DNA of 64,000 bases, taken from Hyposmocoma kahamanoa. Its lineage: Eukaryota > Arthropoda > Insecta > Lepidoptera > Cosmopterigidae. The notes under the pieces were generated by a model. That model had not been told where the DNA came from. It ran no database searches and worked only from the letters and a program-made list of their open reading frames with translations. Of this stretch, positions 1 through 11,603 are shown in pieces (the stretch's first letter is position 1; each line of letters starts with the position of its first letter). The position numbers and the translations under genes are program-made. Location of the stretch: NCBI RefSeq assembly GCF_003589595.1, contig NW_020653851.1, forward strand, positions 20,960,907-21,024,906, written 5' to 3'.

Positions 1-144
1 AAAGAAATTGAATCTGAAAATGTAAACACTGGCATTTTCAAAAAGAAAATCTGACTTGGAATAAATTATTATAAATAATAATTTCTTTATTAATTTTCAG
101 CACAAGCAATTAATCTATTTTATTGATTGATAGATGGAGGTACG

Positions 145-275
145 GCAAAAAACCGTTAAAGTCAAAAACAAAAACAAGCACACAGAGAAATTTGTAACAC
201 GATACGTTTCGTAGCTCAGCAGTGCTAGCATTGGGAGAGCGGATCGAAGGAATTTCTGTTTGTGTTTGTTTAATT
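145..275 (+). repeat. diverged family C-like end
   Basis: CAAGCACACAGAGAAATTTG, a decayed tRNA-like stretch CGTAGCTCAGCAGTGCTAGC and GGATCGAAGGAATTTCTG resemble the body-module junction of family C. Confidence 0.5.
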
Positions 276-1483
276 TTTGTATCAATACTAGCAACAAGCC
301 ATTATTACTTTACGCTTATTTATTACTTTATTTCCATAATAACTTTATTGTGGTGGTAGCTCTGAGAAACAGTATAAATATATTATTTTATTTTATTCTA
401 GATCTGTCTCGCTCTTGCGAATTCCATAAAAAAACACTCAGTTATATAATAATTGAGGCTATCAGCGCAATCAATCAAAAGTGCTGGAAACCCTTGAAAT
501 CCATATAAAACATAGGCTCCCAAAGTTTTTGGTTCACCGCTCACTTATGCAAGATAAACAAATTTCAGCGCCCACCACCACAAAAAACAATTAAAAACAT
601 GATTTTTTTATATTAACTTAACACAAAAAATAACATGGACAAATTATATATGTAGTGTAGTTTATACACATAATTTAGGTTCTTTTTTCAAATGCGGCAG
701 CACTCTTTGGACAGCATCAACATTCGAGGAGCCGCACCGCCCCCATAGGACTCTTCAGCGCCCACTCTGGGGCGATAGGGACCACTTTGGGAAACTGTGT
801 ACAGAAGATAATGATCGATTTAAAATTAGTCATAATCGTAATATAACCAATTTACAATTACTTTTTATAGGTGAAAATAGCATTATTCTTATAATAATAA
901 TATAATATTATTATATAAGTATATATTCCTCCGCCAATAAGATCTGTGCATACTAAGTTTACCTTTACGAAACACATTAAAGAGGCTATTTTACGCAAAC
1001 AAAAACTTGGTATTCCGAAGCGCTTTGAGTCTATGGTATTGCTACCTTCTAACACTAACATCAATCTAATTATTCTGTTATTATTACTATGTGGACACAA
1101 ACTAACAGAACTAGCCATAAAATTAAATATGATTCTATATACATTTAATTCTTTTGATATACCTTATCACACACTCACAGCCGCGCAGCGGTTTCGCCGT
1201 TTTCTGCTTTTCTCGGGCGTAGCAGAATATCAGTATTATATATATATCAGATTGTATATACGTTGCTCTAATTGAGCAGCAATTACATTGAGCTACGGCC
1301 GTTTTATCACCGGTTCGTACTTTTTGTTATTTGATCTTTTGTTTTTAAAATTTAAAAAATATGATATCTTGTTTTAATGCTTATATTGTATTTATTGTAG
1401 TGTTACTTATTTTTTGTAATATTGTTTTTTTTGGATTAGTTTTTTTATTTATTTCGCATGTGTGTGTTTTGTGATAAATAAAC
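276..1483. other. no gene seen
   Basis: AT-rich sequence. GCCGCGCAGCGGTTTCGCCG at 1180 resembles 42822-42840. Short frames here look random. Confidence 0.5.
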
Positions 1484-1525
1484 CATTTATCTATCTATTT
1501 ATCTATCTATTTATCTATATATTTG
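1484..1525. repeat. TATC/TATT microsatellite
   Basis: Alternating TATC and TATT units at the 3' side of a TTTT-rich stretch; follows AATAAACCATTTATC. Confidence 0.85.
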
Positions 1526-2059
1526 GATATTGAATATTTACTTTAGTATCATTTAAAGTCATGTTGTAGAAAAAAAAATGAATTGTGTAAAACACTTTTG
1601 AAATGATTGATTAGAGTACAATCGATAACAATAATATGGTAACACGAGCGATAGTGATGGAGGGGGTATTCGAGTATGTGGATATAGAAGCGGTATAATC
1701 AAAGAAACATATATTTTTATTATAGTTTAATTAAACAACACGCAAACAATGCACACATTCACTTGTTAACCTAATCCCCTACGATATTTCATTTTGTGAA
1801 TAGTATGACCTTAAGTACAGAATTTGTTCAACCAAGAGGTGGAGATAAGGAGTCATAAGATACAGGACTTTCCTAGTTTAGTATCCTGTCTCTCAAAACG
1901 ATTAATATATAAGTTCTGTTCCATTACTTTTAAAAACATATAGTGGCAGAAAATAAACAAATATTATTATTATTTATGTATCAATTACTTACGCTAATCA
2001 AATGGAAAAAAAACTCCTTGAAAATCCTTTTTTGGGAACGGACGAAGTTAAAGGCAGAT

Positions 2060-2263
2060 ATTACTTTTTGTGTAATACCAAGCGACGGAACGAACAAGTC
2101 ATGCGGCTGGTGGTGAGCGACACGCCTATCCATAACAGTTGCAGTGCAACTCAGAACTTTTAATCGCAAAGGTCTTAAGGGCATAGCCACTGTTCCTGTC
2201 ATCCTGAGACATAAGTTGACTAGTCCCATGTGCTTGTAAATTCACCAGCTCCCTTACCTTCTA
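2060..2263 (-). repeat. family A repeat
   Basis: Family A, in plus sense, runs from GTAGCAGTAGAGCTCCTTG through GGTGCTGGTGAAATTACAGG and CTTGTTCGTCCCGTCACTTG to an A-rich tail, about 300 bp. This copy has the tail half only. Confidence 0.85.
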
Positions 2264-2536
2264 AAAATATCAACTTCAACAAGAATATTGATAAAAATGA
2301 TCAAGCACAAAAATAAACGCTCTTAATTTAAACGTGCGAATAGGATTGACCTACGTAAAACGTAATTGAAATTAATTACGCTACGCTATTAATTAATTAC
2401 ACGTTATCGTTAACAATTTAATTGTACGGAAATCTAATAAATAATTAACAAAGAAGCTGATATTTTATTAAAATAACATTTTCAGTCGGTCAAATTCACG
2501 GCGGCGACGTGGATAAATTACCATCGGAAAGTTATT

Positions 2537-3582
2537 CTAAAACCGGATTTACATTTGTCTGACTTGTCGTGTCGTGACGCGTCGAACGGCATCGGTTTTA
2601 TACACACAGCACAAGCTGTCACGCCAGATTGCGACTACACTAATATAAATCTAACCATATTCAAATTATGTGTTAAACAGGCCATCACCAGTGGCTTCCC
2701 AACCTATGGTAAAGTTTACCACCATGATCTTCTCAGCCTGGCGCATGACCATCTACTGAGATCATGGCAGGTCGATTGGCAAAACACCAAAAACCTGGCA
2801 GGTAAATACTACTACGAGATTCAAAAATGTATCCCAAAAAAAACCCTGGTTTTTTAAACAAAAATTGTTCAGTAAACAGGCCGTATCCAACATCTGTTGC
2901 CTATGGCTTGGGCATACATGTATACCTGTCCATCTTGCTAAAATTAGGATAAGGCATACCTCTCTGTGTGAGTGTGGCGTTGAGGATGGCACCACAGACA
3001 ATGTTCTTTTTAACTGCCCTAAGCTGACCATATCTCTTTACGATTTACTCCCTCAAGATGTCTCTCGTCCAACCAACATAAAGTGCATCCTCAAGATGTC
3101 CAAGCCCTCCCCTTTTAAAATTTAAAAAAAGTTTTGGCAATAAACCAATTAAAATTGTAAAATGTTTACCTTTTTTTGTTTTTCCTTTTTTTTTATTTTA
3201 TCTAATTGTTTATTTACTTTTAATTTCTTATATAACCCCTGTCTAAAACTACACTGCTTGCATTAACTCATTAATATACCTAAAAAGTTTACTAACAATC
3301 CTGTTTTATTAGGCTATGCTTTGTGTTGTCCTGTGATGTTGCAACTGTGTGCTTTGTTTTAGATAAACCCGCTTCCAATCTCACAGACAGCAGTAAGGGT
3401 ATAAATTATATTTGACAACAAATCCACTCCTCCCGTGTAGAGGCTGCTTACGCGACATTGGCGGAATTGTGAAAGACACAAAACAAGCCACTAATAAATA
3501 ACGAAGAAGAAGAACCATATTCAATGTATCAAAGCGACACAGTCACGAAACGACACGTCAGACAAATTAAATCCGGCTTTTA
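2537..3582. mobile_element. MITE split by the LINE insertion
   Basis: Terminal inverted repeats about 45 bp long: left from AAAACCGGATTTACATTTGT at about 2539, right ending ATTAAATCCGGCTTTT at about 3581. Without the LINE the element is about 190 bp. Possible 8-bp flanks are GTTATTCT and GTTATTCC, which would fit hAT, but the right edge is not exact. Confidence 0.7.
2665..3512 (+). mobile_element. 5'-truncated LINE 3' end (RNase H/zinc-knuckle type) with target-site duplication
   Basis: The insert is bounded by a perfect 12-bp direct repeat AACCATATTCAA (2653-2664 and 3513-3524). It encodes, with a frameshift near 2857, a LINE C-terminus: QAITSGFPTYGKVYHHDLL, then RLGHT-like LWLGHTCIPVHLAKIRIRHT and the cysteine cluster CECGVEDGTTDNVLFNCPK. 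The 3' UTR ends with a GAA-rich tail (AACGAAGAAGAAG). This peptide pattern is typical of lepidopteran jockey/I-group elements with a C-terminal RNase H region. The target is a MITE. Confidence 0.88.
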
Positions 3583-3629
3583 ACGTGTTATTCCAAATAA
3601 TTTTATTCATAATCACATTCATTTTAGTT

Positions 3630-3664
3630 CATATTGAGTGTGTGCGTTATTATTATTATTATTC
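3630..3664 (+). mobile_element. SINE D tail fragment
   Basis: TTGAGTGTGTGCGTTATTAT TATTATTATTC matches the SINE D 3' end. Confidence 0.55.
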
Positions 3665-3670
3665 ATTTTA

Positions 3671-4211
3671 GTGACAGCAGAGCTCCTTGTAATAGAGTTC
3701 GTGCAGGGGAGTATTCTACCATCCATTAACAAAAACGCGCCTAAGTGACAAAATATTTTTTGAGATATCATACGAAACTATAACCCAGTTTTAGAATATT
3801 GAAATTATTTAATAATATCTCAGCTATGCATTGTTAGGGTGAGTTCCGATAAGCCGAACACGATAACTAATTTTAACTGTGTTTAAAAGATAATTTGTGC
3901 TCTGTCTTTTGCTATTTAAAACGGATATTTGACCATTTGTCAGTAGTATTGTCATCTTATATACTTCTGCCGCCAAGCAGTAATGAGAGCATTACTGCGT
4001 TCCAGTTTTGAATGGTAAGGGTGCTGGTGAAATTACATGCACATGGGACTTGTCAACTTATGTCTCAGTGTGACGGGCGCAGTGGCAGTGCCCCTCAGAT
4101 CTTTACGATTTAACACTCTGAGTGGCATTGCAACTGCTATAGACAGGCGTGTTGTTTACCATCAGGCGCACGACTTGTTCGTCCCGTCACATGGTATCAT
4201 AAAAAAAAAAT
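3671..4211 (+). repeat. family A repeat, interrupted
   Basis: The 5' end is at 3671-3722, then about 230 bp of foreign sequence, then the rest at 3956-4211 ending in A10. Confidence 0.8.
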
Positions 4212-4379
4212 GTATGGTCATTGAGTCTCAATCATATTGTATAATGTATTTCATATCTCTGTCCATTTCATTTATGCTGAACCCATGTCAAAAGCAATAA
4301 ACAGTTATATGAGCACACTGCGCGAGTCATCGGTTTGCACTTCAGTGAGTTAAGAGGCGATCAAATTTTACGTACTTCG

Positions 4380-4895
4380 TCGTTAGAAACTAAGAGCGTT
4401 GGCGATGGTACACAATGCGTTGCGTTTTTGTACTACATATAATTCAGAACGATATAAACCACATGGTGAGTTGAAACGGCACGTCACCGCAAGCAACTTA
4501 GAGCAATGCCACACGGGCGTTGCGTTGTCGCAACGCTTACAGCGTACTAAGACGAGAAGAGTTGCACGCAATGAGCCTCCTCACATAACGTACCATTTCT
4601 TTCCTGTACGTCTGGCGCACCCTACGCAACAATCGGCGAGTAGAAACGTTACGCCGATTGGCAAATCCTTTCACCACGATGGTAAGAATTACACTGTATG
4701 CTATCGACGCGATAAGAAGAATAAGTTGCTTTCGGCGGGGCGCCGTTTCAACGCACCACGTGGCAAGTCTTTCTAATTTATATGTAGTACAACGCAGAGT
4801 CACAACATAACGCTGTTGTAACGCCAGCGCGTCGTGTGGCATCGCTCTTAGTACGTTGAAATCATAGCATTGCGACGACGCAACGCCCATATAGT
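4380..4895. mobile_element. GC-rich foldback with long open frames on both strands
   Basis: GGGCGTTGCGTTGTCGCAAC GC at 4515 recurs inverted at 4868-4890 (GGGCGTTGCGTCGTCGCAAT on minus), each followed by GTACTAAGA. GCGATGCCACAC-like blocks recur as well. A 125-residue plus frame (4399-4776) and a 117-residue minus frame (4537-4890) overlap. Neither resembles a known family, and open frames are expected in CG-rich sequence. Probably a DNA element. Confidence 0.5.
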
Positions 4896-7756
4896 GTCGA
4901 TTGAAGGGTAGGTATAGCCCATAGTGGTAGTATAGTAAAAAATGAAAAAATCTATATATATTTTGGTTGTTTATTTTACGAACATTTATGTATGAAAATT
5001 TGTTTATTTTTCTCTGCTGGGCAAAATTTTAGGAAAGATACGAGATTAAAAAACACCTACGTATTTAAGGGAGCTTGTTCTATCATATTTTTTTTATATA
5101 ATTAACAAATAAATAACTTAGGGCTCCAAAAACATAAAAAAAAATAGCGAATATAATTGACACCGCCTCCCGGTAGCAAAAGCACAGCTGTGCCGTGACA
5201 GCAATTTGAGATTATATACCGCGTAAGTTTTATCCTAAGTTTCCTACCAAAATTTATACGTGTTTGTAATAAGTTGAATTGCAGTTCACCCTTCTATTTT
5301 TACGGGCTTAAAACAGACATTTTTGTCGAAACCAGTCAAAATATACAACCGCAGCTTCGTACGAAATTAAAATGATCCGTGAGCCGTCTAGCCACAACGC
5401 TTTCGTTTGGGGCTTCGGATCCCATAGACAATAACGGACCGATGACGTGAATGTGAAATGTGAATGGTGAAATAGGTTCTTTTACATGCTTATACAAAAA
5501 TTTAACTGAACAAATGGCGGATTTCTTTAGTGTTGTACCATAATCTATCGAAAAATCATTATCGACTTGCAAACGTTTAAATTAAGTCGATCAATATTCC
5601 ATTTTGAATATTTTACTTATTATGAAGGAATCCGGAAATGTTTTGTGAGAATTTATTATTTTGCATTTATAAATGCTCAAATATTACAAAAAGTGAGTTT
5701 GTGCACGAACAAATGTAATTGGAGAGTTTATTAAAAAACGAAAATGTTATAATATTCATCTGACGATCTCTATGCATTTCCAACCTTAAGATTGATATTA
5801 GAAAGAAATTTTTCAAAGGTTTCCAAATAGTGTAAGCTTCTTGTATTTATGCATTGGTATAGAATTAATATCAGTGAGTGGTTTAAGTGAATCTTTAACA
5901 CTTCAATTTATTTTGGAAATAAATAAATGTTACTTATGTAATAGTAGCAATATTATCGACAATAATAAAATCAATAATAATGTTATCATACGTTTATTTG
6001 TTTAAAACATGGTATAACAGAATATGTATCAAGAGACATTGTTAGTGCAAACATGTTCGGAATATATTAAATAGCATGCAAATGTCTAATTGTATACAAT
6101 GTCAATTGACTACTATTGGTCGAGCGCCTTCGATTTGTATAGAAAAAAACAGACACCTCTCCGAAGTGAGACAAGTGGTCACAAGCGACTGCGAGTTGCG
6201 ATAAGCCACGCCAAATGAGCTCTATACACTATATACATTGGCGCTCGCCTTCACTCGGTTAGCTAGGAGAGTGACACCGAACGATGGCAAGGCAAGGCAA
6301 AATACATTGATAATTGGCGTTCACCCGGCAGCGTTGGACCAACATGTCACTGTATTGTTGGCTTTAGAAAATAGTAATTTTTAGTAGTTAGAGTTGTCAG
6401 TGGGAAAAAATCGGAATCGAGTGGATAATTTTATCTTCAGGACCTAAGAATGCCTAGTAAATGAGTCTTGTTTGATCTAAATTAACTATAAAATTATTTG
6501 TCAATAAACATAATGATGGAATTGCATTATCATGTAATCTAGTTACATTCAAAGTTCTGTTAAGTTTTGACTCATCAAAATGCAAGCGAACTAATGAAGA
6601 TGGTCTTTGGTTCAATGTTTATATTCGGCAGTCATAGATTTCCAACCATCCTTTCTGATTTGTTGGTTAACTTGAAATAATGAATTGAATAATAATAAAA
6701 ATCTCGCAGTGGATTGTTTTAATAACAGAATATCGATAATATGTTTGCTTAGAAGTACAACACTATCTCAAAATAATCGTTAACAACAATCATCAAAATA
6801 TTCAAACAAACAGGCAATCTGAAGTAACCAAAGCAAAATCTGGCAAGATTTATGGATAAACAACGTAAATAAGTCTAATTACATGTAATATTTGGGCTAT
6901 TGTGTGACTTATATCCAGAAAAATAACACTTGCCTGTGCAATGTAACATTCGGTTGGTTTTCGCTTTTGTTAATGCCACATCCCTTACTGGTGGAGAGAC
7001 GTATTTTTATTAATACCTAATTGTTCTCACTGTCAATATTTTTGTCCATTTTATTACAATTCATGTGAATAATTCATTAAAACACTTGGTAAAACATTTG
7101 TTTTGACATTTGATATACTTCCCTTTGACAACGGTAACATGTACTGCGAAATGGACACAGTTGACATTTAAGATGACGTAACGTATTTTCGATTCCCGTG
7201 TTTGGCACAGACCAGTTTAATCATTGTTGAAAGATAGTCGTTTAATATCGTACGTTTACGCTGTCACTTTTTACATCGCAAATTAATGTTTTTTGTTCAT
7301 TGTCGTTTGTCACGCCTTACAGTTTCTTTAATAAACCCGGCTTTTAATGTTGCTCCAACAAGAAAACAGTGAGGATTTTTAAATTCACCAAGTTTTGAAC
7401 TAATAAGCGGGAAACGCTTTTTTGTTTCATTTATTCATTTAAATCAGGCAAATACGAGCCATGTAATATGGTGTATATATATTTTAAGGACTACCACAAG
7501 TTATAATATAAAAACTAAATATATAATAAATCACGAAGCGCACTTGTCGGCAATTTGTGGCGCAATCTCGAGTCAAGTATATTTTTAATTATTTAAAACT
7601 TTTTCACTTAACTTTTCTATTAGAGATTCAGATTCACAGAAAAAAAAAATTGTGTTTATCTATTACTCTGTATAAAAAGTCACCCATCACAAGTAAAAAA
7701 ATTGCCACTCTATCAATTTTATTTCGGACTATAACAAGTAACTAAGTACATCGAGT
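4896..7756. other. intergenic, no gene seen
   Basis: AT-rich. A 78-residue minus frame at 5336-5572 has no recognisable domain. The stretch 6110-6330 is less AT-rich (CGAGCGCCTTCGATTTG; GGCGCTCGCCTTCACTCGG) but nothing can be assigned. Confidence 0.5.
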
Positions 7757-7950
7757 TCTTAGGTTTTCACTATTGTTACACATAGGAAATGAAATTTTTC
7801 CGGATTTAAATTGACGGTTGACTCAACTGAGTCAGTCAAATGAGTCAACCGTGACCATGGGGCCTGTAAAGGGCCCGAAACATTGGTTTGTTTGAAAAAA
7901 ACAAATATACGCAATTTAAATCCTGAAAAATAGTTTCATTTCTTATAAGT
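7757..7950. mobile_element. family F foldback MITE
   Basis: Ends TTACACATAGGAAATGAAA and the inverted TTTCATTTCTTATAAGTAAC, with ATTTAAATC and AACATTGGTTTGTTTGAAAA inside. An extra inverted repeat CGGTTGACTCA/TGAGTCAACCG lies in the middle. Confidence 0.75.
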
Positions 7951-8368
7951 AACTAGGTACTTCACAAAATGTCGCGTGTTCTTGGTACTTACTTAATAAC
8001 CCTGAAAATGTAGAGGTTGTACGAAAAGTTGGGGATGACAGCAATTTAGCCAACTAAGAGCCCTCTGGGACGTGTCAACCGACCGACGCCGCTTTCAGTT
8101 AGATTAACCTTTTAACACGAAATCATTTAATGTCCTTATACCTGCCTAAACGTTTTGTGCAGATTCGTGGTTAAAATCTTAAACTATATTCTTAAGTAAA
8201 CCATCATTCTCATGTGAATGTTCCTACTTACAAACGCGTGTATACATTGTATAGTAATTATTTAAAAGAAATATCTTACTAAGTATATTTTATTATTTTT
8301 GATAGCAGTAGCGTTCCTATGAAAGAGTTGAAGAGAGTCGCAACCAAGATTTGATCTATGTAAAATAC

Positions 8369-8753
8369 GTTTTCACCTCACTATCTCGGAAACGCTTTCT
8401 TTCTCAGTAGAAATCTGCACGCAAAAACGTTTCTTGCGCGCTAGCGTGGAAAAGGTTTTTGAAATTCGAACTTGACGATGGACTGTAGTGCACCTAACTT
8501 TTTCTTTCGATGAAAAAAATAAGATAATGACACGTTCAACTGCGTGAATTGTCGTAAGTACGTTACTTATTTATGTAATATAAATCCGTTGGTACTTTTT
8601 ATTCTTATTATTGTTGACATTAAATTGACTTTTCGTTTAAACTCAGAACACATCCGAAGCACTTTTCCTTGTAATTAAAAAAAAACTGTTGTTTTATAGT
8701 TCTATTGTTTTTTTTTCATCCACCGTTTTCCTCGCTATAGTGAGGTGAAAAGT
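8369..8753. mobile_element. family G MITE
   Basis: TTTTCACCTCACTATCTCGG AAACG and the inverted CCTCGCTATAGTGAGGTGAA AA form 28-bp ends. Shares the internal GAAATTCGAACTTGACGATG GACTGT block with 33977-34455. Confidence 0.75.
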
Positions 8754-9666
8754 TGTGTGGTTCGCACGGCAGCAAAGTTGTTTTGCGTCTCGTGCCTTGA
8801 AACCATCGCTCCCTCCACCACGCTCAGGAACAAACAATAAATTTGCTGCTTTGCATAACAAATAACAAATGTTTTTTTCAATCCGGACACCGAGGAATCA
8901 GGTGTCTAACAATAATAATTTTGTCGAAATAAAATACACAAGACCTAAGTAGTATTTAGATCATCTAAAGGTAATACACGGCAGGTTGACGTAAAATTGT
9001 AATAATATTTTATAAAAATTACATTTTCCAAATTCATGTTTCTTTTCTTTCATGTTACGATATTATTAAAACAAAATGGCGCAGACTCGAAACACGCTCC
9101 AAACGAGGACCTTATTAGTTTCATATTTCACCCTTGTCAAAGTCAGTAAAGTAACTACCAACTGTCAGTGTCTGTAGTCATTTCGTTCTTTACATTGTAA
9201 CATTTACTTGTGCAATATAGCAGTAAAAGTTTTCATCTTTCGGGACTTTTCTTTTTTCTTCAATAGTTTAATCAACTGACATTTTTTTCGCGGGAAATCG
9301 TTGTATCGTATTTTGAAACACTTACATTATTATTTAATTATTGCTATACGTTGACCTAATACAACTAAACGCATTGATTTCTCTCTACACAGCCTTCGTA
9401 GTTTGAATAATATTTGCTCGTTCGGATGTTGCTTGACAGAAATTGGAGCTGTCGTAAAAAGGTTTACTGGACTTGTAAATGTAATAAATGTAAACGAATT
9501 CTAGAAGCCTACTTTATTTGTGTAGTAAAACGATCCCAGAGGGTTATGAAAGGTTTATGCTTGTAAGAATGTTATTTCGGCACCCTTTAAAATAATGAAA
9601 ACAAGGAAGGGTAATATTGACTGTCATTAATTTTCTGATGTTTTACTACCATAATATCAATTTTCG

Positions 9667-9858
9667 TCACACTTGCACGTAAATAGTATGATTGCATGCA
9701 GGCTAACTTGGTTATAATTCCCGAAATAAAACCCTCGGGCCTTTTTTCTCATTAACGACCATGGCTGTAATGCGAAGAAAAAAGGCCCAAGGACTTTATT
9801 TGGGGCATTATAGTTAAGTTAGCCTGCATGAAATCATACTATTTACATGCAAGTGTGA
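9667..9858. mobile_element. foldback MITE, 192 bp
   Basis: Nearly 90-bp arms: TCACACTTGCACGTAAATAG at the left and its inverse CTATTTACATGCAAGTGTGA at the right, meeting near a short centre at 9755-9775. A second, weaker palindrome (GGAATTACGA) follows at 9890-9975. Confidence 0.85.
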
Positions 9859-10048
9859 TGTAAAACATTGTATGATTCACGGGCGTTACGGGAATTACGA
9901 ACTTCGACTCCGAAAGCCCTCAGTTTTCGACCTCGGGCTTCTAATAGAGCCTCGGTCGTAATTCCTTATTTACCGCCATTAATACTCAATGTACTAATAT
10001 TTTTTATTAAATTACTTCACTAGTATGTTATAAATATTAATACAAAGA

Positions 10049-10400
10049 TTGTTGCTTTGTTTTGGGATCCTAACTATATATCCATGTTTCGTCACCTGTT
10101 ATTATGTCCCACACCAAATTTGACGCCCCTTTGTTGAATCTGGTAAGCATGGCATTGCACCAAGTGACGCGATCCGTTTTTTGAGTCTCAGTCGAATTGT
10201 GTGGGATCCACCGAGAGCACAACTTTTTCATACCCAAATATTTGTGTAGTATTGATTGTATTTGACTCATGTCTATACCTAAAGATGCCCGAATCGCATG
10301 GTATATCACATGCCAGTCTGTTTTGATCATACAGCGCACAGCATCGATGTTTTTGTTGTTCACAGCTGTGGACAGCCTTACAGCTACCAGACGTTGACAA
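10049..10400 (-). mobile_element. mariner transposase fragment
   Basis: The minus strand encodes NNKNIDAVRCMIKTDWHVIY, IQSILHKYLGMKKLCSRWIP, KTDRVTWCNAMLTRFNKGAS, NLVWDIITGDETWIYS and, after a stop, DPKTKQQ. This is the middle of a mariner transposase, including the first catalytic Asp (GDETW). No terminal repeats are present. It is embedded between two parts of a family C repeat (10010-10048 and 10376-10540). Confidence 0.9.
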
Positions 10401-10540
10401 GAGACGTCGCTTTATAAATTGTAATATTGATTTTAATATTATGGTGTTTCACTAACATGACATTCATTTATTTGTGAAATTATTCCACTAGTTTGTTATA
10501 ATTATTAATACAAAGATCGAACACAAAGAAAAATAATTTT
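10376..10540 (-). repeat. family C, broken by mariner fragment
   Basis: TTACAGCTACCAG...GACGTCGC and the ACTAGTTTGTTATAATTATT module. The matching piece 10010-10048 lies on the other side of the mariner fragment. Confidence 0.7.
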
Positions 10541-10697
10541 GATCTGAGAGGACTCGAGTCTCCGTCTGTACTATAACCAGGGCAGGGAATTTTTCTTTGT
10601 CTTCGTAATTATAATAAGGAAGGGTCTTTAATAAATATTCAAATTCAACAATCACGATATGCAATTCGTATGCCAAATAAATAACACGAAAACTAAT

Positions 10698-10703
10698 TTT
10701 ATT
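10698..10703 (-). terminator. poly(A) signal of the CIB2-like gene
   Basis: AATAAA on the minus strand, 15 bases past the stop codon at 10719-10721. The sequence is AT-rich so the motif could be chance, but spacing and strand fit a very short 3' UTR. Confidence 0.45.
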
Positions 10704-10718
10704 TTGTTCACATAAAGT

Positions 10719-10956
10719 TCAGATTCTAATGTGGAATGTTGATAAGAAATCAGGTGCTCGTACTACAACGTGTTCGAAATCCATGAAGGAAAGTCTTCCA
10801 TCGCCGTCGACGTCTGCCTCATCCAGAACACTGGCTACGATCTCGTCCCTTTCGTGTGGATGTAATTCCCCTCTTGTCAACAATCTTGTCGCTTCAAGCA
10901 AGTCTTCCCTTCCTATGTACATGTCATCATCAAGGTCGTATATTCGGAATGCGTAC
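10719..10956 (-). CDS. Cib2: CIB2-like calcium- and integrin-binding protein, last coding exon
   Basis: This exon encodes the C-terminal 78 residues, from YAFRIYDLDDD to the stop (10719-10721). It holds two EF-hands. The first loop is DLDDDMYIGRED, with M where glycine is usual at position 6 and D at position 12. The second is DVDGDGRLSFMD, canonical except for D rather than E at position 12. The protein ends APDFLSTFHIRI, the hallmark tail of CIB2 in insects and vertebrates. The acceptor is TTTCAG at 10957-10962, and the first base completes the Trp codon begun in the upstream exon. CIB proteins are small EF-hand adaptors; CIB2 is known to bind integrin tails, to act in photoreceptor calcium homeostasis in flies and to be an auxiliary subunit of TMC mechanotransduction channels in vertebrates. 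Family assignment is strong; the exact paralogue is slightly less certain. Confidence 0.93.
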
Positions 10957-11002
10957 CTGAAACATTTTAATAAAAATATTTGTTGAATACGATACAGAGA
11001 CA

Positions 11003-11345
11003 TATTAAATTTGAATTTGATGACTGGGACTTATTCTTAAACGACTTCAAAGTCAAAAAATTATTTATTCCACAGGTAAAATAAATTTACGCTTGAAGTC
11101 GTCACATTTGAGCGACTTGCTCGTTCACTACGCTGACTTCCCTGAGAAGAACGAGCAAGAAACCTTAGGGATTGCTTTTTTGAAATAAACTTAAATGCTA
11201 TGGAATACACTTTGCAATAAAATCAAATTTGTGTGGAGTCTAGAGCCATGTCGTCTTTCCATAAATCTTTATCTAACACGTAGTCTTCAATTTTGTAATA
11301 TGACTTTTCAATCAAAATGTTTTTAATGTAGTATTATAAAGTATA
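11003..11345 (-). mobile_element. LINE 3' fragment
   Basis: Contains TTTGAATTTGA at the tail side and the CGAGCAAG...TTCTCAGGGAA block found in the LINE 3' UTRs at 26.7 and 54.7 kb. The part 11185-11345 aligns with 56713-56860. It lies directly upstream of the last CIB2-like exon. Confidence 0.65.
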
Positions 11346-11425
11346 GGACATGTTATTATGGGTTGATAATGATGATATTACGTTTTGAGTTTCTTAATTA
11401 TTTGATATATATCTTTTTAACCCTT

Positions 11426-11586
11426 TTTTTTTTTTTTTGACGGGGGGGAAATCTTTATGGATACCCCTGAGCCCAGGGAGACTCAGGGGTTATGTGGGGA
11501 CTCTCCCTCCAGACTGGAGGGCCTACCCCACTAAAACCCCCCCGGGTTTCCCTCTCGCCGGTTGAGTCGGCGCCGTGGGATCAGTG
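11426..11586 (-). mobile_element. LINE 3' UTR insertion with 17-bp target-site duplication
   Basis: The 161-bp GC-rich block starts with a T-run (poly(A) tail on minus) and is flanked by a perfect 17-bp direct repeat ATATCTTTTTAACCCTT (11409-11425 and 11587-11603). It contains hairpins ACCCCTGAGCCC/GACTCAGGGGT and CCCTCCAGACTGGAGGG. It is a 5'-truncated retroposed LINE tail inside the 7.6-kb CIB2-like intron. Confidence 0.88.
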
Positions 11587-11603
11587 ATATCTTTTTAACC
11601 CTT

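Noticed and set aside
1484..1525. Regular repeats as a possible CRISPR array
   Set aside because: It is a 4-bp microsatellite in a eukaryotic sequence.
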